This document shows, in pieces, positions 1-12,814 of a stretch of DNA of 64,000 nt. Origin of the DNA: Paragorgia papillata (taxonomy: Eukaryota; Cnidaria; Anthozoa; Scleralcyonacea; Coralliidae); assembly GCA_035771165.1 (NCBI GenBank), contig JAWNZC010000259.1, positions 357,501 to 421,500 on the forward strand, given 5' to 3'. The notes under the pieces are model-generated. The model saw nothing but the letters and a program-made list of their open reading frames with translations. It was not told where the DNA came from and did no database searches. The position numbers and the translations under genes were made by a program. How positions within the stretch are numbered: the stretch's first letter is position 1; each line of letters opens with the position of its first letter.

Positions 1-3000
1 GAGACACAGAGAGACAGAGAGAGACACAGAGAGACACAGAGAGACAGAGAGAGACACAGAGAGACACAGAGAGACAGAGAGAGACACAGAGAGACACAGA
101 GAGACAGAGAGAGACACAGAGAGACACAGAGAGACAGAGAGAGACACAGAGAGACACAGAGAGACAGAGAGAGACACAGAGAGACACAGAGAGACAGAGA
201 GAGACACAGAGAGACACAGAGAGACAGAGAGAGACACAGAGAGACACAGAGAGACACAGAGAGACACAGAGAGACACAGAGAGACACAGAGAGACACAGA
301 GAGACACAGAGAGACACAGAGAGACAGAGAGAGACACAGAGAGACACAGAGAGAGACAGAGAGAGACAGAGAGAGACACAGAGAGAGACAGAGAGAGACA
401 GAGAGAGACACAGAGAGAGACAGAGAGAGACAGAGAGAGACACAGAGAGACAGAGAGAGACACAGAGAGACACAGAGAGACAGAGAGAGACACAGAGAGA
501 CACAGAGAGACACAGAGAGACACAGAGAGACACAGAGAGACACAGAGAGACAGAGAGAGACACAGAGAGACACAGAGAGACAGAGAGAGACACAGAGAGA
601 CACAGAGAGACACAGAGAGACAGAGAGAGACACAGAGAGACACAGAGAGACAGAGAGAGACACAGAGAGACACAGAGAGACAGAGAGAGACACAGAGAGA
701 CACAGAGAGACAGAGAGAGACACAGAGAGACACAGAGAGACAGAGAGAGACACAGAGAGACACAGAGAGACAGAGAGAGACACAGAGAGACACAGAGAGA
801 CAGAGAGAGACACAGAGAGACACAGAGAGACAGAGAGAGACACAGAGAGACACAGAGAGACAGAGAGAGACACAGAGAGACACAGAGAGACAGAGAGAGA
901 CACAGAGAGACACAGAGAGACAGAGAGAGACACAGAGAGACACAGAGAGACAGAGAGAGACACAGAGAGACACAGAGAGACAGAGAGAGACACAGAGAGA
1001 CACAGAGAGACAGAGAGAGACACAGAGAGACACAGAGAGACAGAGAGAGACACAGAGAGACACAGAGAGACAGAGAGAGACACAGAGAGACACAGAGAGA
1101 CAGAGAGAGACACAGAGAGACACAGAGAGACAGAGAGAGACACAGAGAGACAGAGAGAGACACAGAGAGACACAGAGAGACAGAGAGAGACACAGAGAGA
1201 CACAGAGAGACAGAGAGAGACACAGAGAGACACAGAGAGACAGAGAGAGACACAGAGAGAGACAGAGAGATACAGAGAGAGACACAGAGAGAGACAGAGA
1301 GAGACAGAGAGAGACACAGAGAGAGACAGAGAGAGACAGAGAGAGACACAGAGAGACACAGAGAGAGACAGAGAGAGACACAGAGAGACACAGAGAGAGA
1401 CAGAGAGAGACACAGAGAGACACAGAGAGAGACAGAGAGAGACACAGAGAGACACAGAGAGAGACAGAGAGAGACACAGAGAGACACAGAGAGAGACAGA
1501 GAGAGACACAGAGAGACACAGAGAGAGACAGAGAGAGACACAGAGAGACACAGAGAGAGACAGAGAGAGACACAGAGAGACACAGAGAGAGACAGAGAGA
1601 GACACAGAGAGACACAGAGAGAGACAGAGAGAGACACAGAGAGAGACACAGAGAGAGACAGAGAGAGACACAGAGAGACACAGAGAGAGACAGAGAGAGA
1701 CACAGAGAGACACAGAGAGAGACAGAGAGAGACACAGAGAGACACAGAGAGAGACAGAGAGAGACACAGAGAGAGACAGAGAGAGACAGAGAGAGACAGA
1801 GAGAGAGACAGAGAGAGACAGAGAGAGACAGAGAGAGAGACAGAGAGAGACAGAGAGAGACAGAGAGAGAGACAGAGAGAGAGACAGAGAGAGACAGAGA
1901 GAGAGACAGAGAGAGACAGAGAGAGACAGAGAGAGAGACAGAGAGAGACAGAGAGAGACAGAGAGAGAGACAGAGAGAGACAGAGAGAGACAGAGAGAGA
2001 GACAGAGAGAGAGACAGAGAGAGACAGAGAGAGACAGAGAGAGACAGAGAGAGACAGAGAGACAGAGAGAGACAGAGAGAGACAGAGAGACAGAGAGACA
2101 GAGAGAGACAGAGAGACAGAGAGACAGAGAGACAGAGAGACAGAGAGACAGAGAGACAGAGAGACAGAGAGACAGAGAGACAGAGAGACAGAGAGACAGA
2201 GAGACAGAGAGACAGAGAGACAGAGAGACAGAGAGACAGAGAGACAGAGAGACAGAGAGACAGAGAGACAGAGAGACAGAGAGACAGAGAGACAGAGAGA
2301 CAGAGAGACAGAGAGACAGAGAGACAGAGAGACAGAGAGACAGAGAGACAGAGAGACAGAGAGACAGAGAGACAGAGAGACAGAGAGACAGAGAGACAGA
2401 GAGACAGAGAGACAGAGAGACAGAGAGACAGAGAGACAGAGAGACAGAGAGACAGAGAGACAGAGAGACAGAGAGACAGAGACAGAGAGACAGAGAGACA
2501 GAGAGACAGAGAGACAGAGAGACAGAGAGACAGAGAGACAGAGAGACAGAGAGACAGAGAGACAGAGAGACAGAGAGACAGAGAGACAGAGAGACAGAGA
2601 GACAGAGAGACAGAGAGACAGAGAGACAGAGAGACAGAGAGACAGAGAGACAGAGAGACAGAGAGACAGAGAGACAGAGAGACAGAGAGACAGAGAGACA
2701 GAGAGACAGAGAGACAGAGAGACAGAGAGACAGAGAGACAGAGAGACAGAGAGACAGAGAGACAGAGAGACAGAGAGACAGAGAGACAGAGAGACAGAGA
2801 GACAGAGAGACAGAGAGACAGAGAGACAGAGAGACAGACAGAGAGACAGAGAGACAGAGAGACAGAGAGACAGAGAGACAGAGAGACAGAGAGACAGAGA
2901 GACAGAGAGACAGAGAGACAGAGAGACAGAGAGACAGAGAGACAGAGAGACAGAGAGACAGAGAGACAGAGAGACAGAGAGACAGAGAGACAGAGAGACA

Positions 3001-5026
3001 GAGAGACAGAGAGACAGAGAGACAGAGAGACAGAGAGACAGAGAGACAGAGAGACAGAGAGACAGAGAGACAGAGAGACAGAGAGACAGAGAGACAGAGA
3101 GACAGAGAGACAGAGAGACAGAGAGACAGAGAGACAGAGAGACAGAGAGACAGAGAGACAGAGAGACAGAGAGACAGAGAGACAGAGAGACAGAGAGACA
3201 GAGAGACAGAGAGACAGAGAGACAGAGAGACAGAGAGACAGAGAGACAGAGAGACAGAGAGACAGAGAGACAGAGAGACAGAGAGACAGAGAGACAGAGA
3301 GACAGAGAGACAGAGAGACAGAGAGACAGAGAGACAGAGAGACAGAGAGACAGAGAGACAGAGAGACAGAGAGACAGAGAGACAGAGAGACAGAGAGACA
3401 GAGAGACAGAGAGACAGAGAGACAGAGAGACAGAGAGACAGAGAGACAGAGAGACAGAGAGACAGAGAGACAGAGAGACAGAGAGACAGAGAGACAGAGA
3501 GACAGAGAGACAGAGAGACAGAGAGACAGAGAGACAGAGAGACAGAGAGACAGAGAGACAGAGAGACAGAGAGACAGAGAGACAGAGAGACAGAGAGACA
3601 CAGAGACACAGAGACACAGAGACACAGAGACACAGAGACACAGAGACACAGAGACAGAGAGACACAGAGACACAGAGACACAGAGACACAGAGACACAGA
3701 GACACAGAGACACAGAGACACAGAGACACAGAGACACAGAGACACAGAGACACAGAGACACAGAGACACAGAGACACAGAGACACAGAGACACAGAGACA
3801 CAGAGACACAGAGACACAGAGACACAGAGACACAGAGACACAGAGACACAGAGACACAGAGACACAGAGACACAGAGACACAGAGACACAGAGACACAGA
3901 GACACAGAGACACAGAGACACAGAGACACAGAGACACAGAGACACAGAGACACAGAGACACAGAGACACAGAGACACAGAGACACAGAGACACAGAGACA
4001 CAGAGACACAGAGACACAGAGACACAGAGACACAGAGACACAGAGACACAGAGACACAGAGACACAGAGACACAGAGACACAGAGACACAGAGACACAGA
4101 GACACAGAGACACAGAGACACAGAGACACAGAGACACAGAGACACAGAGACACAGAGACACAGAGACACAGAGACACAGAGACACAGAGACACAGAGACA
4201 CAGAGACACAGAGACACAGAGACACAGAGACACAGAGACACAGAGACACAGAGACACAGAGACACAGAGACACAGAGACACAGAGACACAGAGACACAGA
4301 GACACAGAGACACAGAGACACAGAGACACAGAGACACAGAGACACAGAGACACAGAGACACAGAGACACAGAGACACAGAGACACAGAGACACAGAGACA
4401 CAGAGACACAGAGACACAGAGACACAGAGACACAGAGACACAGAGACACAGAGACACAGAGACACAGAGACACAGAGACACAGAGACACAGAGAGACACA
4501 GAGACACAGAGACACAGAGACACAGAGACACAGAGACACAGAGACACAGAGACACAGAGACACAGAGACACAGAGACACAGAGACACAGAGACACAGAGA
4601 CACAGAGACACAGAGACACAGAGACACAGAGACACAGAGACACAGAGACACAGAGACACAGAGACACAGAGACACAGAGACACAGAGACACAGAGACACA
4701 GAGACACAGAGACACAGAGACACAGAGACACAGAGACACAGAGACACAGAGACACAGAGACACAGAGACACAGAGACACAGAGACACAGAGACACAGAGA
4801 CACAGAGACACAGAGACACAGAGACACAGAGACACAGAGACACAGAGACACAGAGACACAGAGACACAGAGACACAGAGACACAGAGACACAGAGACACA
4901 GAGACACAGAGACACAGAGACACAGAGACACAGAGACACAGAGACACAGAGACACAGAGACACAGAGACACAGAGACACAGAGACACAGAGACACAGAGA
5001 CACAGAGACACAGAGACACAGAGAGA
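1..5026. repeat. 5-kb GAGACA/GACACA microsatellite array
   Basis: The first five kilobases contain almost only G, A and C in short GA/CA units. Several zones follow each other. Bases 1-350 and about 470-1250 have a 30-bp higher-order unit made of three 10-mers (two GAGACACAGA, one GAGACAGAGA). About 1255-1800 uses longer units with extra GA steps. About 1800-2040 is GAGAGAGACA-like. About 2070-3600 is a nearly pure 8-mer (GAGAGACA), and 3600-5020 is a nearly pure 8-mer (GACACAGA). The array begins before the window. One strand is purine-rich, so triplex or slipped structures are plausible. No gene lies inside. Confidence 0.98.
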
Positions 5027-5400
5027 GAGAGAGAAAGACATTATGCCAAGTTTCTTTCCACTTGTCTTGCAAAGGTGACTGAGCAGGAATGGAGTCAGGC
5101 ACATTGTTGCGAGACATGTAGCAAGAGAGGAAGGAGTCTGACACTGTGCAATGCTTCAATAATCCACCGGAATCGTTGCCCAAAGTACTTGCTGCAACAA
5201 AAATGTTGCTAGACTTGGTGATATGCAAAAAAATTGCATAATGTAACACCGCATTTATGCATGTTCATTTGCGTACGCCTTAATAAGGCATTCAATTTTC
5301 TCCAGGAATGAAATAAAGACTATATACGTTTGATTTTTTTTAGGTGAAAGCTTCTGTCATGTTTCTCTGTTAAGCAAAACAATTTTTGCAAAAGACTTAC
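5027..5400. other. Unique sequence, probable intron
   Basis: AT-rich unique DNA between the microsatellite and the exon at 5401. It would be intron downstream of that minus-strand exon. I see no other exon or repeat in it. Confidence 0.5.
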
Positions 5401-5782
5401 TGATTGTACGGATCAATTCCAATGTCTTTATAATCTGAGTCCTGTAAACTGGCTATGTTTGGCAAAGAAGCCCCTGCGAATGACAACGATCGAACCTTAT
5501 TTTCCTCTTGTTGGTTTAGATAATAAACTGTTTCGTTTACGCCATTGACTGCAAACGGTCCATTGCTAGAGGACGACTTAACGGGCTTCCTGTCGCTTCC
5601 ATCCAAATTAGACTTGTACAGAGTTACTGCACTGGTATCAAAGTACCACAGTGTGTAGTTTACTCCATCATAACCTAATGTGGCATTTTCGGCTGAGAGG
5701 ATTGTTGTCGATTCGCCTCCATTGACAGAGACGTGTGAGATGTGAGTGGCATTGGCATAATATATATATTCTCCAGATGCAC
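5401..5782 (-). CDS. Internal exon, YWTD/LDL-receptor-B-like beta-propeller protein
   Basis: This is one open internal exon on the minus strand. It is bounded by an acceptor (…TTTTCCGACAG before base 5782) and a consensus donor GTAAGT (complement of 5395-5400). It starts by completing a codon (phase 1) and ends with two bases of the next codon. The roughly 126 residues contain repeated segments such as GEYIYYANATHISHVSVNGG, LWYFDTSAVTLYKSNLDGSD and VYYLNQQEENKVRSLSF. These resemble the strand pattern of LDL-receptor class B / YWTD propeller blades (residues that look like 'Y-Y/W-x-D … I/L-x-x-x-x-L-D-G'). Such domains are extracellular in LRP, nidogen and related proteins. Other exons of the gene were not found, so this could be part of a gene extending beyond the window or an exon relic. 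Sequence upstream of 5782 in the same frame is read-through of the intron. Confidence 0.55.
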
Positions 5783-5848
5783 CTGTCGGAAAAGTTGAGA
5801 TTAATAAGTAATAGTTAAAACATGAGCGGTCGATCTTTATGGGCATTT

Positions 5849-6005
5849 ACAAAATGTTCATCATTTAAGTGTAAATGATGAACATTTTGTTTAAGAGTCG
5901 TAGAAAAGGTTAAATAAGATAATTTTAAAATTAACTCAGAAAAAGCTAAATTTGAGCCAACATTGATTTGATAAAACATTGATGTTTTATTAATCAATGT
6001 TTTAT
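5849..6005. repeat. Two adjacent short palindromes
   Basis: 5849-5867 and 5872-5890 are a perfect 19-bp inverted repeat around a 4-base loop (arm ACAAAATGTTCATCATTTA). A second, looser palindrome built on ATTGAT/AAAACATTGATGTTTT follows at about 5963-6005. Both lie just upstream (minus strand) of the exon at 5401-5782. Confidence 0.8.
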
Positions 6006-6309
6006 CCGTATTTAAAGATGCTGATTAAACATTCATTTATTTTTAATTTTCGTCATGAATTATTAATGAGATCAAAAACGCTTGTTTAATTTTCAGTTTT
6101 TAGCTTTTTGTAAGCAAGATTTATTATTAGTGGAGCTGGGAAGTTGGGGATAAGGCCACTTATTTATTTTAAACGCTACATACCGGCATATAAGCACAAA
6201 AGTACCGAGAATATACCTAGTTCTTACCGTCTATTTGACAAAATTGAAAGCTTCCGATTAAAGCAACTAACACAAGATGAATATACATCTATAAATAAAA
6301 AGAATAACA

Positions 6310-6480
6310 ATGACTGACTGACTGACTGACTGACTGACTGACTGACTGACTGACTGACTGACTGACTGACTGACTGACTGACTGACTGACTGACTGACTG
6401 ACTGACTGACTGACTGACTGACTGACTGACTGACTGACTGACTGACTGACTGACTGACTGACTGACTGACTGACTGACTA
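6310..6480. repeat. (TGAC)n tetranucleotide array
   Basis: About 42 uninterrupted copies of the tetranucleotide TGAC run from 6310 to 6478 and grade into CTAA/CTAT units. Confidence 0.98.
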
Positions 6481-7385
<905 letters not shown>

Positions 7386-7427
7386 ATTAATTAGTCAAAA
7401 TGGTTGGAAAAAATTATGTTAGTTCTG

Positions 7428-8000
7428 AGTAGTGATACCCCCCATCGGAAGTACAAAGGGATGCCGACTCATTAAATATTCAACTTATTATTTATTCATT
7501 TTCAGGCTCCTTTGGGACTCTCTAACCTTAATCTCATTATTTATGCATGCGTCATTATTTCTCAGGCTCCTTTGGGACCCTCTTAACCCTAACTTTCCCC
7601 CCTAAACCCAGCTTTTATCCAACCCCCCGTGTAATACGTCATAACCGATAGCTTTCCGACTAATTTCCGAAGTTACGTCATTATCAAAAGGCACTCAACT
7701 TATATCCTTATAAGTAATAGTAATTACCTTTTCATTTATACACTTTACCCTACTGCCGGTCGACAGTTATGGGATGCGTACAGTAAACTTTAATAAAATA
7801 GACGTTCTTTACAGGGAACGAGCGTGAAATTGATAGAGACACTTTATATTTTTTATCTGAAACCTTGTCTTTATGAGTATAGAGAGTTTTGAGCAGACTA
7901 AGTGTCTGACTTGGCAGAGATAACGTATAGACTTGAATTAATAGCATATCATGAATATTAGATTATATTAACAAGCAACTAAACAGAAATAGATAGAGAT
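7428..8000 (+). repeat. Left terminal inverted repeat of the Maverick
   Basis: About 570 bp that pairs, inverted, with 15396-15981. Similarity is high but with small indels and substitutions throughout, so the two ends have diverged since insertion. It includes a C-rich stretch (CCCCCCTAAACCCAGC) and the segment around TACTGCCGGTCGACAGTTAT. Confidence 0.92.
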
Positions 8001-8040
8001 AGAAAAATAGATAGATAGAAAACGCTACCAAAACACATAT

Positions 8041-8500
8041 TTTAAGAGGGGGTAGGAGGAGGAGAAAGAGGAGGAGAAAGAAGAGGAGAAAGAGGAGGAG
8101 GAGGAGGAGAAAGAGGAGGAGGAGGAGAAAGAGAAGGAGGAGGAGGAGAAAGATGAGGAGGAGGAGGAGGAGAAAGAGGAGGAGGAGAAGGAGGAAAAAG
8201 AGGAGGAGGAGAAAGAGGAGGAGGAGGAGGAGAAAGAGGAGGAGGAGGAGGAGGAGAAAGAGGAGGAGAAAGAGGAGGAGGAGGAGAAAGAGAAGGAGGA
8301 GGAGAAATAGGAGGAGGGGGGGAAGGAGGAGGAGGAGAAAGATGAGGAGGAGGAAGAGGAGGAGAAAGAGGCGGAGGAGAAAGAGGAGGATAAAGGAAGA
8401 GGAGGAGGAGGAGGAGGAGGAGAAAAAGGAGGAGGAGGAGGAGGAGAAAGAGGAGGAAGAAGAGGAGGAGAAAGAGGGGGAGGATGAGGATGAGGAGAAC
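8041..8500. repeat. GGAGGAGAAAGAGGA polypurine tract, copy 1
   Basis: About 460 bp of GGA/GAAAGA units, all purine with rare T or C. It is preceded by a short conserved block (about 8018-8045, CGCTACC…TATTTTAAGAG) and followed by another (8499-8563). The same block-tract-block order recurs at 12800-13078 and, inverted, at 13306-13665. Apparent Arg/Lys/Glu- or Leu/Ser-rich reading frames here are products of the simple repeat. Confidence 0.95.
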
Positions 8501-8563
8501 GATAAATATATAATACGAAATTCTCTAGAAATATTTATTTTGCTCATGCTCTTCAACGAGTGA

Positions 8564-8655
8564 ACATGTCTTATGTCTGCAGCACTTGTGGAAAAACGTT
8601 TTCTACACTATTAAACATGCAACGTCATAAAAAGAATTCCCATAAAAACAGTACT
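8564..8655 (+). pseudogene. C2H2 zinc-finger fragment of the Maverick, copy 1
   Basis: A start codon at 8567 opens a frame with a well-formed C2H2 finger (C-x2-C-x12-H-x4-H, beginning YVCSTCGKTF). The frame is cut at about 8656 by the LINE insertion. Its continuation resumes on the far side of the LINE at about 12378. The inverted second copy (13079-13307) has lost one zinc cysteine and a histidine. The gene is a relic. Confidence 0.75.
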
Positions 8656-8783
8656 TATTTACTTTTTCTTTTTCTTTTTTTATACTTTATTAAGTGTTCC
8701 CAACAGGGCTTTTAAACACTAATTTACAAATGTAAAATCTAAAACCTAGTTTCTAATAACATGGCATAATATATTTACAAAAG

Positions 8784-10080
8784 TTAAAATACTGTTTTTA
8801 GAAAGTGGTGTTTAAGTTTAGATTTAAAAATACTTAATGACTTTGCACTCTTAATGTCATGTGCTAAGTTATTCCATAATTTAACAGCTCTATACTGAAA
8901 AGATCTTTGACCTGAAGCTGATTTACAAAGTGGTATTTGCAAGAGCCCGTTGCTACGGGTTTTACGAGAATGTATTTCTGACCGTTTAGAAAACTTATCG
9001 CATAAGTACGAAGGAGCAAGGCCATTCATACATTTATAAGTCATAATTAACTCTCTAAACAAAAGATGTTCTTTGATTGGTAGCCAATTCAACTGACGCA
9101 GAACAGGCGTAATATGATCATATTTCCTTGTCTTAGTAACTAATCTACCAGCAAAATTCTGAACAGATTGAAGTTTTAGTTAACATTTGTAGCTGATGTG
9201 TTTGACCATACCGAGGAGCAATAGAACAGTTTACTAAAGACTAAAGTTTTGATGATTAAACAGAGTGTATTGTAATCAAAACTATCCTTTACCTGGTTAA
9301 TTTGGCAAAGTTTCGACATACACGAGGAGACAAGTTTGCCTATATGGTAATCATAAGTCAAATGAGAATCAAATGTGATTCCCAGATCCTTCATAAAAGA
9401 CTCTGGCTTATTCTGCTTCCCTAGGAATGAAAGTGACATCTCGACGGGTAGCCTTTGTAACAGCTGACGCGTGCCCACAAGGAAGGAATTTGGTTTTCCC
9501 CGGATTGATTAAAAATTGATTTCCTGAACACCATTCAGCCACATGGCGTAGGTCGTCCTCGAGATGCTTTTTGGCCATGTCTGCGTCTTAATTTATCGAA
9601 AAGACATAAAGACTTTTGAGTCATCAACGTAAGACTCCATGCGACAGGATTGAGGTGCCAGCGAAAGATCGTTCATATATATGCAAAACATCAATGGAGA
9701 CAAAATCGCACCCTGTGGCACACCGTGAGTAATGGGAATGGATGATGACACTGTAGATCCGATTCGAACACGTTGAGTTCTTCCGGTCAGGTAACTTCTA
9801 AACCATTTTACGGTTGAAGGGGAGGCACCCATGCCACGTAACTTTTGCAGTAATTAAGGTGGCTTATGCTATCAAATGCTTTGGATAAATCTAATAGACT
9901 AAGCGCAGACAGCATTTTCTTATCCATTGCTTCTAAGAATATATCGCTGACGAGGATGTTCAGTGTTTCTGTGGAGTGATGTTTTCTATTTCCACTTTGA
10001 TGACATGACAGGCGACCGTTTCTCTTTAAATATTCACTAAACTGGTTTAGCACAACTTTTTCGCAAACTTTGGAAGCCAC
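8784..10080 (-). pseudogene. LINE reverse transcriptase, frameshifted fragments
   Basis: Coding continues in successive frames: 10080-9808 holds RT motif A (LLDLSKAFDS). 9832-9593 holds motif B (HGVPQGAILSP) and motif C (YVDDSK). 9478-9176 and 9092-8784 hold the thumb/C-terminal region (e.g. MNWLPIKEHLLFRELI, …RAVKLWNNLAHDIKS). At least three frameshifts separate these pieces, so no functional enzyme can be made. The catalytic aspartates of motifs A and C are still present. Confidence 0.85.
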
Positions 10081-10094
10081 AACCGAGAGCGAAA

Positions 10095-11876
10095 TTAAAG
10101 TGGACGGTTGTTCGATGCCACTTCATGGTCTCCCTCTTTAAGCAGCGGTATCAACTCACTCTCTTTCCATGCATTGGGAAATATGGAGTTGACAAGAGAG
10201 GAATTTATGATATCTGTAAGTGGGCCTAAAATTACTGGTAGACAGTCTTTGATAACACGCATACCTATCTTGTCATGTCCCGGCGATTTGTTGGTAGACA
10301 TAGATGAAATGATACGCTGAATCTCTGTACAGGTAACTGGTCTAAGATCAAATAGTTCACCGATATGGTCTGTGATTATTGATATGGATGAGATGCTTGA
10401 GGGAACTAAATTTAAGTTATGAGATTCAGCTAAAAGAGTTGTTGCTTCAGCGGTTTTCCTACCGACGGAAGAAAAAAACTGATTGAAGTCCTCAACTACT
10501 ATTTTGAGATCTTTGCTGTAGGTGTGAATTTCTTTGATCTTAGAAGGGATACTGTTGTTAATTATTTTCCAAAGAGATCCAGAGTTGTCTTTATGTTTTT
10601 GGACTTCATGGGCAACATGATCTTTTTCGGCCTTTCTGAGTATCGCTTTAACAGCGTTTTGGGAATCCTTAAAAACGCACCAGTCGTTGTTGTTTCTAGT
10701 GTAGAGAAAACGGCGATGTAGACGGTCTCGTGATTTCATGAGCCCCTTAATTTCGGATGTAACATAAGGGCAAGGCCGAATTTTCAGTGTCCTTATTGGG
10801 GCATGGGTTTCAAGAGTAGACTGTAGAACGTCGTTGAAAGTCGTCAGTTTAACATCGACGTCCTCTTCTAAGAAGATGGATAAAAGACGATCCGAGTTAA
10901 CAGCAAGGTCGGTAGTAAACAACGTTGGCTCATAGTGCTTGAAGCTCCGCATAGTAATGTAGCATGGTGGAGGTTTAGGGATTTTCAATTTCAGAACAGC
11001 ATAAACAGGGAGGTGATCACTAATGGTGGTGTTAATAACACCTCTGTCGCCCACAAGTTCAGGAGAGGATACCAGGATAACGTCAATCAAAGACTGACAT
11101 GTATCCGTAATCCTTGTTGGTGTATTAATGATTTGTACCAAATTCAATTCCGTAGATAGGTCAGTGAGTGCGTTTTGTTCAGGGCATGTTTTTAACATGT
11201 TGCAGTTTAAATCTCCCAGAATGACGATGGGCTTACTCAAAACTAGCGCTTGAACAACGCCAGGCTTCAAGGAATCTTCAAAACACGATAATGGACAATT
11301 AGGAGGGCGATATGAAACACAAATCACAACGGACTTTTGTTTCTTGCATTGAAGTTTCAACCATAGCTGGTGGAAATTGGATTCCGATATCTGCGATATG
11401 TCCTTCAAAACCGAGACTTTAATGTTTTTCCTGATATAAGCATAGACACCGCCTCCCTTTTTGTGTAAGCGATCAAGTCTGTATACTTTATAATCGGCGA
11501 TGTTAATCTCGGCATTTGTAATGCTACTGTTGAGCCAAGTTTCGGAAATTGTTAAGATATCAATTTTAGTAGAAGTTGCAAGTTCTCTTAGTTCGATGAG
11601 ATGTTCTGTATTTCTCAAAGAACGTATGTTCAAATGAAGAATTTTTAGTTCATTCATTTTTTTAAACTGATGTTGTAAACTCCGCTGTTGGGGCTGTCGA
11701 GGAATCATAATCAAATTATTCCGGTTTGCTCCCGTAGTGTAATGCACCGAAGCAGAACCTGAATAATTATTGATTGCTTCACATGAAATATTTCGCTTGA
11801 AATTTACCGTCTTAATATTATTATTTCGAAGGCCACCTCTCTTCCCTCTAGATTGGAAGATTCCGCTGTTCTTCAA
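10095..11876 (-). pseudogene. LINE ORF2: AP endonuclease and start of reverse transcriptase
   Basis: 593 codons in frame with the N-terminal segment. The endonuclease domain spans about residues 73-295 and keeps the expected catalytic signature: HLNIRSL (about 81-87), ISETWLN (110-116), VILGDLN (218-224) and ISDHLPV (285-291). A linker follows, then the start of the RT domain (KSPGHDKIG, …PNAWKESELIPLLKEGD). The frame is lost at about 10095. The open-looking start at 11876 is not a real initiation site, because coding continues upstream past the single stop. The endonuclease nicks target DNA to prime reverse transcription in this family. Clade assignment (CR1/L2 group) is by look, not by tree. 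Confidence 0.85.
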
Positions 11877-11933
11877 ACCAGTAAAAACAGAGTCATTAAG
11901 GACGGTCTTTGAAATTCGTCGTAGTTTGAAGAG

Positions 11934-12206
11934 TTATCCTCTCGTGTATGTTATTGTCTGCGACGGCTTATGCATATTCTGCTTCAGTTGGGTGTTAGTA
12001 CTTGTCTTTAAATCAGAAGGTCCAGGGTTTGAAGCGATATCTGAGTAGATAGTTATATCCAGAGGAGGATCGTGTCCCGGCACATAAAGAGTGGTATGGC
12101 CATGTTTGTTCCATTTGGCAACAGGAAGACGAGATTTAAGGAAGCCACGAGCAGCGGGTTTAAGTTTGAATAAACCACCAATATTCAAACGTACTTTATG
12201 TCCCAA
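11934..12206 (-). pseudogene. LINE ORF2 N-terminal segment with 2A-like motif
   Basis: The first 90 codons of the main LINE ORF start with MGHKVRLNIGG. They contain IYSDIASNPGPS at about residues 53-64, resembling the ribosome-skipping 2A consensus D-x-E-x-N-P-G-P but with Ala in place of Glu. The frame ends at a single TAA (11934-11936). The endonuclease ORF continues in exactly the same frame after it, so the break is one premature stop. 2A-like sequences near the N-terminus of APE-type LINE ORFs are documented in several animals; whether this variant skips is unknown. Confidence 0.7.
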
Positions 12207-12377
12207 ATCCAGTTCGTATAGTGATCCATCAAGAAATCCAACAAGGAGATGTTTAAGATTAGTAGAACAGGAGTTTTAAGATTCGGTTTTAAGATCGAAC
12301 AGTATAGAGTTAATGGTAAAAAAGATTAAAACTAGCGAGACAAAAAATCTCGTGGCCGCCATGCTTCGGCGCCTTCA

Positions 12378-12515
12378 AGACCAGCACATCTTCTCACTGA
12401 CGCAACAGTCATGCAGCATCCGTTCACATGCATTGTTGCAGGGTATACTCAGAGCGGCGAAACAGTATGAGTGAAGACACTTCTGGAAAACGCCAAAACT
12501 ACGATTAATCCTCTT
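12378..12515 (+). pseudogene. Packaging-ATPase N-terminal fragment of the Maverick, copy 1
   Basis: This continues the zinc-finger frame of 8564-8655 beyond the LINE. It encodes the start of a FtsK/HerA-type packaging ATPase (HPFTCIVAG…), but the Walker A lysine is changed to glutamate and a stop follows a few codons later. It then runs into a CCT tract at 12512-12580, where the rest of the ATPase would be. Broken and non-functional. Confidence 0.75.
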
Positions 12516-12585
12516 TCTCCTCCTATTTCTCCTCCTCCTCCTCCTCCTCCTCCTCCTCCTCTTTCGCCTCCTCCTCCTCTTGGCT

Positions 12586-12790
12586 AGTCCCCGAAGTAGT
12601 CAAGCAAAGCAGGTGATAATTGACATTGCATTGACCAAAAGTTCAACACACAATCACAAATGCATCTAATTTGCTCAGGGCTACCAGTCTCCAACTGAGC
12701 TCGTTGTTGAATAGGTTCACTTATACATAAAAGTTCAAGAAACGGTTTGTGCTTTTTGATCAATATCTCTATTTGACAGTCAGTGTCTAA
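12586..12790 (-). pseudogene. Inverted fragment of the small Maverick ORF
   Basis: Minus-strand copy of the first part of the ORF at 13698-14015 with several changes, including lost start context. At its left edge a 16-base block (CTAGTCCCCGAAGTAG, 12586-12601) is in the opposite orientation to the rest. The same block is found in its normal place near 13904, so this marks an inversion junction. Confidence 0.75.
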
Positions 12791-12814
12791 ATGAGGAAAG
12801 CGCTACAAAAACAC

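Larger units (their letters stand above)
8656..12377 (-). mobile_element. CR1/L2-like non-LTR retrotransposon inserted in the Maverick
   Basis: A nearly full-length minus-strand LINE. Its 5' end is near 12377; its 3' end lies near the T-rich stretch at about 8660-8690. It contains an ORF with an apurinic-type endonuclease followed by reverse transcriptase. Its boundaries are defined by comparison: the sequence flanking both sides (…AGTACTTAT / CAAGACCAGCAC…) is contiguous in the inverted duplicate at about 13195-13225. This shows that the LINE jumped into the Maverick copy after the duplication arose or into one of its arms. Several frameshifts and one stop make it inactive. Confidence 0.88.

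Noticed and set aside
1..5026. CRISPR-like regular repeats
   Set aside because: No unique spacers; pure microsatellite in a eukaryotic genome.
7963..8563. Leu/Ser-rich and Arg/Lys-rich frames
   Set aside because: Both strands of the same GGA tract are open; composition is only the repeat.
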